Assembly: GCF_042648805.1 (NCBI RefSeq)
Contig: NZ_JBHRXZ010000016.1
Location: forward strand, 248,001 to 312,000
Source of the DNA: Azomonas tarimensis
Lineage (GTDB): Bacteria > Pseudomonadota > Gammaproteobacteria > Pseudomonadales > Pseudomonadaceae
DNA: 64,000 bases
Direction of reading: 5' to 3'
Below, piece by piece: positions 1-6,755 of this stretch. Under the pieces are notes generated by a model. That model was not told the origin of the DNA, ran no database searches, and saw only the letters and a program-made list of their open reading frames with translations. Made by a program: the position numbers and the translations under genes. Positions within the stretch are counted from its first letter, which is position 1. Every line of letters begins with the position of its first letter.

Positions 1-87
1 AGCGGAGTTTACTATCGTAAATGAGCATTCCGAGCCGCTTTTCAACGCAGCATGACCGAGCGCAGGTACTTTTCGTACAGAGCCTAG
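1..87 (-). repeat. Partial copy of fold-back MITE-like repeat
   Basis: The reverse complement of these bases matches the first half of the complete element at 6598-6745 with one substitution and one single-base gap. The copy ends in CTAG at 84-87 next to the terminal motif CTGTACGAAAAGT. The window start cuts it, so whether a full element lies further left is unknown. It is in inverted orientation relative to the complete copy. Confidence 0.85.
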
Positions 88-187
88 CACGGACCAGAAG
101 CCTGTCCCGAGTGAGAAAGCCCGGCTTCCGTTCTCGCATCACAACGCAGCGGGGAATAGAATCGCACCTTTTCGGAAGCTCCCTCGG

Positions 188-1000
188 ATGAAACTCGTTT
201 CCTTCAACATCAATGGGTTACGCGCAAGACCTCACCAGCTCGAGGCGATCATCGAGCGCCATCAGCCCGACATCATCGGCCTTCAGGAAACCAAGGTGGC
301 CGATGATCAGTTTCCACAGCAGGCAATCGAAGCACTGGGCTATCACGTTCACTACCACGGACAGAAAGGGCATTACGGCGTCGCCCTGCTCTCTCGGCAA
401 CCGCCCCTGGAGATCCACAAGGGCTTCCCCGATGATGGAGAAGAATCGCAGAAGCGCTTTATCTGGGGCCGTTATGCCGAAGCCGACGGACGCCCGATCA
501 CGGTCATGAACGGCTATTTTCCCCAAGGTGAGAGTCGCGCGCATCCTCTCAAGTTTCCGGCCAAGACGCGCTTTTACGCCGACCTGCAGCGGTTGCTGGA
601 AACCCGCTTCAGCCCGGACGATGCCCTCGCGGTGATGGGCGACTTCAATATCTCCCCGGAAGATTGCGATATCGGTATCGGCGAGGCGAATGCCAAGCGC
701 TGGTTGCGTACCGGTAAATGCAGCTTCCTGCCCGAAGAGCGGGAGTGGCTGGAAAAGATCAAGGCCTGGGGCCTGATCGACAGCTTCCGCTCGGCCTTTC
801 CAGAGGTGAACGACCGCTTCAGCTGGTTCGACTATCGCAGCCGCGGCTTCGAGGACGAGCCCCGGCGCGGGCTACGCATCGACCTCATCATGACCACCGC
901 CCCGCTGCGCCAGCGACTGAAGGAGACGGGGGTCGACTACGACATCCGCAGCATGGAAAAGCCTTCCGATCACTGCCCGGTCTGGGTCGACTTCGCCTGA
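188..1000 (+). CDS. xthA: Exodeoxyribonuclease III (AP endonuclease)
   Basis: A 270-residue protein of the exonuclease III / endonuclease-exonuclease-phosphatase fold, close to the usual 268 residues of E. coli XthA. The family cuts DNA 5' to abasic sites and has 3'-5' exonuclease and 3'-phosphatase activity in base-excision repair. Visible motifs are NINGLRA near the N-terminus, LQETK with the metal-binding Glu34, the GDFNI motif in the middle and the C-terminal SDHCPV motif with the catalytic Asp-His. The gene stands alone between the partial repeat at the window start and the chemoreceptor gene, about 100 bp after the repeat ends. A T-run-poor hairpin follows the stop at about 1021-1042. 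Confidence 0.95.
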   Translation: MKLVSFNINGLRARPHQLEAIIERHQPDIIGLQETKVADDQFPQQAIEALGYHVHYHGQKGHYGVALLSRQPPLEIHKGFPDDGEESQKRFIWGRYAEADGRPITVMNGYFPQGESRAHPLKFPAKTRFYADLQRLLETRFSPDDALAVMGDFNISPEDCDIGIGEANAKRWLRTGKCSFLPEEREWLEKIKAWGLIDSFRSAFPEVNDRFSWFDYRSRGFEDEPRRGLRIDLIMTTAPLRQRLKETGVDYDIRSMEKPSDHCPVWVDFA

Positions 1001-1020
1001 TAGCCCGCATACCGCCTCCC

Positions 1021-1042
1021 TGGCCCACTTGCAAGCGGGCCA
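1021..1042 (+). terminator. Hairpin after xthA, no U-tract
   Basis: TGGCCCAC and GCGGGCCA form an 8-bp imperfect inverted repeat 20 bases after the xthA stop. It lacks a following T run, so it is only a possible transcript-end or stability hairpin. Confidence 0.3.
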
Positions 1043-1296
1043 GGGGGGCGGGCCCGCCGCTCTAGCACACGGGCCGGAGCATCATGCACAGTTTCACACC
1101 CTCCTCCATTAGCTAAACAGCCAATCGAATCGCTGCTCGCCATGATGTCAATCTGATAGCGAACATGATCGAAGGCTGCGTGCAAGGGCGGGTTAAATCT
1201 TTCTCGCCGGCGGCCGACACCCTTCACACGGGGTCCACGATTCAGACAACCAGGGCTACTCGGCCGCCCCAACCGCAGACGACGGGATAGATCACC

Positions 1297-2931
1297 ATGA
1301 ACATGCTCCGCAATTTTCCGATCAGCAGACGCCTGTGGTTCGTCCAGTTGCTCGCCCTGCTGATGCTGCTCGCACTCGGCTGGCTGGTGGCGCTGCAGGT
1401 GCACGACTCGCTCTATCAGGGCAAGGCGGAGAAGACGCGCCACGTGGTGGAGACCGCCATGGGCCTCGCCCAGCACTATCACCGATTGGAAACGAGCGGC
1501 CAGCTGAGCCCCAGCGAGGCCAGACGCCTGGCCATGCAGCAGATCGGGTCGCTGCGCTACGGTGGAGACGAGTACTTCTGGATCAACGACCTTTCCCCGC
1601 GAATGGTCATGCACCCGATGCGGCCCGAGCTGGACGGACAGGACCTGAGCGGCATGGCCGACCCCAACGGCAAGGCGCTGTTCGTGGAAATGGTCGCCGT
1701 GGTGAAGCGCAACGGCGCGGGCGCGGTGGACTATCACTGGAGCAAACCGGGCAGCAGTCAACCGGTACCCAAGGTGTCCTATGTCCAGCTGTTCGAACCC
1801 TGGGGCTGGGTGGTCGGCTCGGGCGTCTACGTTGACGATGTGAATGAGGAATTCGCCGCCTTCATGACCAAACTGGTCGTAGTGGGTGTGGTGCTCTTTC
1901 TCATAGCGGCAAGCATCATGGCGGTGGTGATCAACAGCATTACCCGCCCGCTGCGCAGCACCACGGCGGCAATGGCCAATATCGCCAGCGGCGACGCCGA
2001 CCTGACTCGCACGCTGGACACCACGGGGCAGGATGAGCTCGCCGCCCTCGGCCGTCACTTCAACGGCTTCTGCGAGAAGCTTCGGGACCTCATGCGGCAG
2101 TTACAGGTTTCGGCCAGCACCCTGGATAGCTCCTCGCAATCGCTGTCATCGCTTTCCGAGCAGACCTACCAACAGAGCCAGCAGCAGGCACAGCAGATCG
2201 AACTGGTCGCCACGGCGATCAACGAAGTCACCTACTCGGTGCAGGAAGTCGCCAAGAACGCGGAACAGGCTTCGGCCGAGGTGGGTGGCGCGGAGAAGCA
2301 GGCCAACCAGGGCCAGCGCAATATCGAGACCAGCCTGAAACAGATCGACGAGCTCAGCTCGACCATTACCCAGGCCGTCGAAGTCATGCGCTCCCTGGCC
2401 GACCAGAGCACGCAGATCGGTACAGTCATCGAAGTCATCGGTTCGATTGCCGAACAAACCAACCTGCTTGCGCTGAACGCCGCCATCGAAGCAGCCCGAG
2501 CCGGGGAGCAGGGTCGCGGTTTCGCCGTGGTGGCCGACGAGGTACGCCTGCTGGCGCAACGTACCCAGCAGTCCACTGCCGAGATCAAGACCATGATCGA
2601 ACGACTGCAGCAGAACTCCGGCGCGGCGGTGAACGTGATCCAGGAAAGCAACCGGGCCATGCAATCGACCCTCGAACAGGCCAGCCAGGCCGGCGAAAGC
2701 CTGGTGATGATCGCCAACGCGACGCGCAATCTCTCCGGCGTCAACGCGTCGATCGCCAGCGCCACCCTGCAGCAGTCCCATGTGGTCGAGGACATCAATC
2801 AGAATGTCACGCTGGCAGCCAACCTGGCCCAGCAAAGCACCACGGCAGCCGAGCATTCCAACCAGGCCAGTCGCCAGCTCGGCGAACTGTCGCGCGAACT
2901 GAGCAGGCTACTGCGCCAGTTCAACATCTGA
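1297..2931 (+). CDS. Methyl-accepting chemotaxis protein, single Cache
   Basis: A 544-residue transmembrane chemoreceptor. A first membrane segment (about residues 12-30) and a second (about 187-210) flank a periplasmic domain of roughly 150 residues. That domain has the YFWINDLSPRMVMHP motif and a later GWVVGSGVYVDD motif, typical of single Cache (sCache_2) domains that bind small organic ligands. HAMP follows at about 210-265. The cytoplasmic signalling domain carries the highly conserved hairpin tip around EQTNLLALNAAIEAARAGEQ (about residues 386-405), which contacts CheA and CheW. The ligand cannot be read from the sequence. No che genes are adjacent, so it is an orphan receptor feeding a pathway encoded elsewhere. 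A 10-bp hairpin lies directly after the stop. Confidence 0.93.
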   Translation: MNMLRNFPISRRLWFVQLLALLMLLALGWLVALQVHDSLYQGKAEKTRHVVETAMGLAQHYHRLETSGQLSPSEARRLAMQQIGSLRYGGDEYFWINDLSPRMVMHPMRPELDGQDLSGMADPNGKALFVEMVAVVKRNGAGAVDYHWSKPGSSQPVPKVSYVQLFEPWGWVVGSGVYVDDVNEEFAAFMTKLVVVGVVLFLIAASIMAVVINSITRPLRSTTAAMANIASGDADLTRTLDTTGQDELAALGRHFNGFCEKLRDLMRQLQVSASTLDSSSQSLSSLSEQTYQQSQQQAQQIELVATAINEVTYSVQEVAKNAEQASAEVGGAEKQANQGQRNIETSLKQIDELSSTITQAVEVMRSLADQSTQIGTVIEVIGSIAEQTNLLALNAAIEAARAGEQGRGFAVVADEVRLLAQRTQQSTAEIKTMIERLQQNSGAAVNVIQESNRAMQSTLEQASQAGESLVMIANATRNLSGVNASIASATLQQSHVVEDINQNVTLAANLAQQSTTAAEHSNQASRQLGELSRELSRLLRQFNI

Positions 2932-2939
2932 GGCACTCA

Positions 2940-2963
2940 TCAGCCCGGCACTCGCCGGGCTGA
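2940..2963 (+). terminator. Terminator-like hairpin after the chemoreceptor gene
   Basis: TCAGCCCGGC and GCCGGGCTGA form a perfect 10-bp stem with a 4-base loop, starting 8 bases after the stop codon. No T run follows, so classical rho-independent termination is uncertain. Confidence 0.5.
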
Positions 2964-3157
2964 CTGCCCCAGTCGCCTCTGGCAAGGGCGCCAGCCCGCC
3001 TGTTTTTCTCCCCCTCGACTCGTCTTTCCCGCCTGCAAGCCGTCCCGCGTCGCCCTGCGCGCACCGCAAGCGCCTAAAAAGCTGTGAATTTGTGTCGCCG
3101 GCGATCCAACCGCGTATTCCACGGTCCTACGCAACATTGGACGAGGAGAACAACACT

Positions 3158-3439
3158 ATGAAAGGCGCCCAAGCCTACGTAAACGAACAATGGCAGGCCT
3201 CCGGTCTCGCCAGCCTGCCCAAGGGGCCCGAGTGCCAGACCATCACGCTGCATTTCTTCATCAAGCGCGATGCACAGAATCCAGCGCTGATCAACCAGAT
3301 CTGCGAGGTGGCGCAGCAGCACCTGTGCGAAACCTATCAAGGCCGCCAGGTTACCCACGAGCCCATTACCGGAGACGTGGTGGGCGACGGCACGGGCGAG
3401 GGTATCAACCTCGTCTTTCATGTCGGTTCGGTGGAATGA
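3158..3439 (+). CDS. Small protein of unknown function
   Basis: A 93-residue protein. The ATG at 3158 is chosen because GAGGAG precedes it at good spacing; an upstream in-frame start at 3092 has no such site. The sequence is mixed alpha/beta in character with no signal peptide or membrane segment and two Cys residues (CQT and CEVAQQHLC region). I do not recognise a named domain. It precedes another short gene by 72 bp and the two could be cotranscribed. Codon use is like that of the surrounding genes, which supports a real gene. Confidence 0.7.
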   Translation: MKGAQAYVNEQWQASGLASLPKGPECQTITLHFFIKRDAQNPALINQICEVAQQHLCETYQGRQVTHEPITGDVVGDGTGEGINLVFHVGSVE

Positions 3440-3511
3440 CGCCTCGCCTGCCGTTTCCAGCAGACACGCCCGCATAACGCCTTTTCTCCCCCAACGCCCT
3501 TCAGGAGCGCG

Positions 3512-3679
3512 ATGATGATCGGTGACTACGCTTCCATCCTTGACCACCTTGAGACTGCACGCAAACACGCCGACCAGGCCGAAACCGAGGGCAAGCACGA
3601 ACTCTATCGAGAATCGATCGATGAGCTGGTCGCTGCCATCAAGCTGCTGATGCGAAATACCCAGGAAAGCGAAGGCTAG
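3512..3679 (+). CDS. Small helical protein of unknown function
   Basis: A 55-residue open frame starting ATG ATG ATC, with AGGAGC about 7 bases upstream. The product begins MMIGDYASILDHLE and is rich in Glu, Ala, Lys and Leu, with a strong predicted amphipathic helix through most of its length. No domain is recognised. It follows the 93-residue gene by 72 bp and ends shortly before a branched stem with a run of six T, a plausible terminator for both genes. The ribosome-binding site and terminator make it likely to be real. Confidence 0.6.
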   Translation: MMIGDYASILDHLETARKHADQAETEGKHELYRESIDELVAAIKLLMRNTQESEG

Positions 3680-3717
3680 GGCCTAGACAGCGACTCTGGA
3701 CGCCTGAGGGCTGCCAG

Positions 3718-3762
3718 GCCAACGGCCCGCCAGGCTCGCAGGGATGCGAAGTTGGCTTTTTT
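3718..3762 (+). terminator. Putative rho-independent terminator
   Basis: GCCAAC (3718-3723) pairs with GTTGGC (3751-3756), enclosing a smaller hairpin (CGCAGGGATGCG). TTTTTT follows at 3757-3762. It sits about 40 bases after the stop of the 55-residue gene. Confidence 0.55.
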
Positions 3763-3776
3763 CAGGCACAAAGAAA

Positions 3777-3810
3777 ATCACCCCCGGATACCTGCGTATC
3801 CGGGGGTGAT
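3777..3810 (-). terminator. Strong terminator of tRNA-fMet
   Basis: A perfect 15-bp stem (ATCACCCCCGGATAC pairing across a 4-base loop) followed on the minus strand by TTTTCTTT. It lies 5 bases past the tRNA 3' end, as expected for a monocistronic tRNA gene. Confidence 0.9.
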
Positions 3811-3815
3811 TGATT

Positions 3816-3892
<77 letters not shown>

Positions 3893-3906
3893 TCTGTGTG
3901 GTGCGC

Positions 3907-3934
3907 ATTCTACAGACTGAGCCAGGGGTGTCAA
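3907..3934 (-). promoter_or_regulatory. Sigma-70 promoter of tRNA-fMet
   Basis: On the minus strand TTGACA (3934-3929) and TAGAAT (3912-3907) are separated by 16 bases. They are followed by a GC-rich discriminator GCGCACC, as in stringently controlled stable-RNA promoters. The same TAGAATGCGCACC occurs in the tRNA-Val promoter near 63450. Confidence 0.85.
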
Positions 3935-4063
3935 CAGGAGTTTGGAAGAAAATCCCACTTGCCTCAGATATTTAGTGAAACGACCTGAGTTCTTGGTCAG
4001 CTACAGGAGAGATCAGCGTCTCTCCCTGCCTAAGTTTCGAGATCGCCAGACAGAGGAAAAACG

Positions 4064-4354
4064 ATGCATATCCGAATCGCAAGCGCAACGGCCCTGGTAG
4101 CCGTACTGGCCGCGTCCCAGTCTTGGGCCAACCCACCCGTGCAGCATGCCCCTGCGCCGGACCGCGGCGCAGCAGGTAGCGGCTCGATGGGCATTGGCGA
4201 AGGCATCCACCACGGCAATCAACCCACCGCTGGTGAAACAGGCGAGACCCGTGATGTCGAGCTGCCGCCGCGCCATCCCAACCTGCGCGATGACAACGGC
4301 GGTGACGGCCACGGAGACCACGACACCGATATGGAGCACCGACGGCGTAACTGA
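4064..4354 (+). CDS. Small secreted protein of unknown function
   Basis: A 96-residue protein with a clear Sec signal peptide (about residues 1-22, ending SQSWA before NPP). A short hydrophilic mature part rich in Gly, His, Asp and Pro follows, with His/Asp clusters near the C-terminus (DGHGDHDTDMEHRRR) that might bind metal. AGAGGA precedes the start at good spacing. No domain is recognised and the low complexity leaves function open. It lies between the tRNA-fMet promoter and dusC, with 54 bp to dusC. Confidence 0.65.
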   Translation: MHIRIASATALVAVLAASQSWANPPVQHAPAPDRGAAGSGSMGIGEGIHHGNQPTAGETGETRDVELPPRHPNLRDDNGGDGHGDHDTDMEHRRRN

Positions 4355-4408
4355 CCGGCAAGGCGCCGAGGCGTACAATGCCGCGCCTTCAATCGCCCGA
4401 GAGCTCAC

Positions 4409-5392
4409 ATGCAGATTGCCCTTGCACCCATGGAAGGGTTGGTGGACGACATTCTCCGCGACGTGCTGACGCGAACGACCGGTATCGACTGGTGTGTCAG
4501 CGAATTCATTCGGGTCAGCGATCGTCTGCTCTGCGCCTCCCATTTCCACCAGCTCGCGCCCGAGCTTCAGCACGGCGCCCGGACACGAGCGGGCACGCCG
4601 ATGCGGGTCCAACTGCTGGGCTCGGACCCGGCCTGCCTGGCCGACAATGCCGCCCTCGCCTGCCAGTTGGGCGCGCCGGTGATCGACCTGAACTTTGGCT
4701 GTCCGGCCAAGACGGTGAACAAGTCGCGCGGCGGTGCCGTATTGCTCAATGAGCCGGATCTGCTACATGCCATTGTCAGCGAAGTGCGCCAGGCGGTGCC
4801 GCCATCGATCCCGGTAACCGCGAAGATGCGGCTGGGTTATGCGCTGCCCGATGGCGCACTGGATTGCGCCCATGCCCTCGTCGATGGCGGCGCCGCACAG
4901 CTGGTGGTGCATGCCCGTACCCGCGCAGAGGGCTACAAACCGCCCGCGCACTGGGAATGGGTGGCGCGGGTCCAGGACGTGGTCGCCGTGCCGGTATTCG
5001 CCAACGGCGACGTCTGGAGTCTCGAGGACTGGTATCGCTGCCGGGAAGTCAGTGGCGTCGCCGACGTGATGCTCGGCCGCGGACTGGTATCGCGACCCGA
5101 CCTGGCTCGGCAGATCGCGGCGGCGCGTGACGGCTGCCCGGTAACGCCGTTCTGCTGGACAGACATCCTGCCTATGCTGGCGGACTTCTGGCAGTTATCC
5201 AGGCGCAAGCTATCGCCTCGCTACGCGCCGGGTCGCCTGAAGCAGTGGCTCGCCATGCTGACCCGCAGCTATCCCGAAGCCGCCGTACTCTTTGCCGAGA
5301 TTCGCCGGGAAAACGATTGCGCCCGCCTCGATGCGCTGTTGCTCCCAGGGGAGCGCGCGCCGGGGGTGATGGCCGCTGCCCTGCCGGGCTGA
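4409..5392 (+). CDS. dusC: tRNA-dihydrouridine(16) synthase DusC
   Basis: A 327-residue FMN-dependent enzyme that reduces uridine to dihydrouridine in the D-loop of tRNA. The N-terminus MQIALAPMEGLVDDILRDVL is characteristic of DusC (U16) rather than DusA or DusB. The catalytic Cys is Cys98 in LNFGCPAKTVNKSRGGA. The TIM-barrel FMN contacts (KMRLGY, VHARTRAEGY, ANGDVWS) follow in the expected order. The C-terminal helical tRNA-binding domain is complete. A 10-bp GC hairpin lies about 70 bp after the stop. The gene is separate from its neighbours. Confidence 0.93.
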   Translation: MQIALAPMEGLVDDILRDVLTRTTGIDWCVSEFIRVSDRLLCASHFHQLAPELQHGARTRAGTPMRVQLLGSDPACLADNAALACQLGAPVIDLNFGCPAKTVNKSRGGAVLLNEPDLLHAIVSEVRQAVPPSIPVTAKMRLGYALPDGALDCAHALVDGGAAQLVVHARTRAEGYKPPAHWEWVARVQDVVAVPVFANGDVWSLEDWYRCREVSGVADVMLGRGLVSRPDLARQIAAARDGCPVTPFCWTDILPMLADFWQLSRRKLSPRYAPGRLKQWLAMLTRSYPEAAVLFAEIRRENDCARLDALLLPGERAPGVMAAALPG

Positions 5393-5460
5393 CCCGGTTT
5401 CCGAGGCACGTTCGACATGCCCATAGTCGGAACTGAACTGCCCAGCCCCTGTCCCCCAGC

Positions 5461-5484
5461 GCCCCGCTTGCCCGCAAGCGGGGC
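5461..5484 (+). terminator. Terminator-like hairpin after dusC
   Basis: GCCCCGCTTG (5461-5470) and CAAGCGGGGC (5475-5484) form a perfect 10-bp stem with loop CCCG, followed by CTTCG. The U-tract is weak. Confidence 0.5.
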
Positions 5485-5595
5485 CTTCGCCGCCCGCACT
5501 GAGAGCAAAACTGCAATCTTTCCGCACTAGGCTCGGCCTTTGATGTCAAAGGGCTGGCGCAATTCAGGCCCGGCTGCAATAGCAGGGCATCAGGA

Positions 5596-6549
5596 ATGCC
5601 AGTGTCCATGACGAGGAACGCCGTGCGAGCCCCAACTACAAAGAAAACCTTGATTGCAACAACCCTGCTGTGTCTCCTTTTGATCTTGCTCTCCCATCGA
5701 TTCGGCTACGACGCCCGCCTTTACTACTGGTTTCAGATGAACCAGCACGCCGAGGGCTGGCAGGGCCGTTCGGTCTGGTTGCCCGACTACCGGGTAGATA
5801 TAGAGGCCAGGCCCGTCGATGGCATCGGCGACAACTTGTCGGGGCTGGCCTACGATCCACACAGAGGCCACCTCTGGTCCGTGGTAAACGCCCCGACCGT
5901 GCTGATCGCACTGACCCTGAGTGGCGATGTGATCGCCCGCTATCCGCTGGAAGGCTTCAAAGATGTGGAAGCCGTGGCCTACATGGGCCCGAATCAGCTG
6001 TTGGTGGTCGAGGAACGCCGTCAGACGCTGGTGGTGATCGACCTCCCCGAGGCCGAAGGTCCTCTGCAGCGCGACGGTTATCCGTTTCTGACGCTCGAGC
6101 TCTTTTCCCCTGACAACAACGAATTCGAGGGCGCGACCTATGACCCCGTACGCGACCGCCTGTACCTCGCCAAGGAGCGCAAACCGCTGCGTCTCTACGA
6201 GATCGACGGCCTGCAGCGGAGCCTTGGCAGCAACCTGGCCCTGTCGATCCGGGACATCACCGCCTCGCTCGGACGAAGGGTGTTTGCCACGGACCTCTCC
6301 TCGGTAGCCTTCGAACCCCATAGAGGGCATCTGATCCTGCTCAGCGACGAGTCCAAGCTGATGATAGAACTCAGCGAGGAAGGCGAATTCGTCAGTTTCG
6401 CCTCCCTTGCCCGGGGCTTTTCCGGTCTCAGCCGAGGCATACCCCAAGCCGAGGGGGTCGCGATGGACCATGAGGGGCATCTCTACATCGTCAGCGAACC
6501 AAACCTCTTCTATCGGTTCGAGAAGCGCTCTGAAGTGCCTTCCGGCTAA
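5596..6549 (+). CDS. SdiA-regulated-domain beta-propeller protein
   Basis: A 317-residue protein with one N-terminal membrane segment (about residues 17-35, LIATTLLCLLLILLSHRFGY) and an exported domain. Repeats such as LSGLAYDPHRGHLWSVVN, EAVAYMGPNQLLVVEERR and FEGATYDPVRDRLYLAKE mark the SdiA-regulated (YjiK-like) family, predicted to be a six-bladed beta-propeller. The biochemical role of the family is not established. The start at 5596 is kept, but an in-frame ATG at 5608 is equally possible. It stands alone, and the complete MITE-like element begins about 50 bp after its stop. Confidence 0.85.
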   Translation: MPVSMTRNAVRAPTTKKTLIATTLLCLLLILLSHRFGYDARLYYWFQMNQHAEGWQGRSVWLPDYRVDIEARPVDGIGDNLSGLAYDPHRGHLWSVVNAPTVLIALTLSGDVIARYPLEGFKDVEAVAYMGPNQLLVVEERRQTLVVIDLPEAEGPLQRDGYPFLTLELFSPDNNEFEGATYDPVRDRLYLAKERKPLRLYEIDGLQRSLGSNLALSIRDITASLGRRVFATDLSSVAFEPHRGHLILLSDESKLMIELSEEGEFVSFASLARGFSGLSRGIPQAEGVAMDHEGHLYIVSEPNLFYRFEKRSEVPSG

Positions 6550-6597
6550 ACGAACGCCAGGTCCGATGCAATTCAAGGATATGAACGAGCGCTCAGC

Positions 6598-6745
6598 CTA
6601 GGCTCTGTACGAAAAGTGCCTGCGCTCGGTCATGCTGCGTTGAAAAGCGGCTCGGAATGCTCATTTACGACTAGTAAACTCCGCTTCCTTGCCGCTTTTC
6701 GCCTTGCTTGACCTTCGCTCGGCTGACTTTTCGTACAGGCCCTAG
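6598..6745. mobile_element. Fold-back MITE-like element with CTAG ends
   Basis: A 148-base non-coding element. CTAG at 6598-6601 and again at 6742-6745 flanks terminal inverted repeats GCTCTGTACGAAAAGT and (complement) GGCCTGTACGAAAAGT. The two halves form a long imperfect inverted repeat, with GAAAAGCGGC and GTTTACTAGTCG motifs mirrored around the centre. The CTAG ends look like a 4-bp target duplication of the type made by IS5-family transposases; that parentage is inference. It encodes no protein. A second, partial and inverted copy lies at 1-87. Confidence 0.8.
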
Positions 6746-6755
6746 GCCAGACAGG

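Noticed and set aside
970..2058. Long minus-strand frame of 362 residues opposite the chemoreceptor
   Set aside because: Composition is that of a shadow frame in a GC-rich gene; the opposite strand encodes a complete chemoreceptor with recognised domains.
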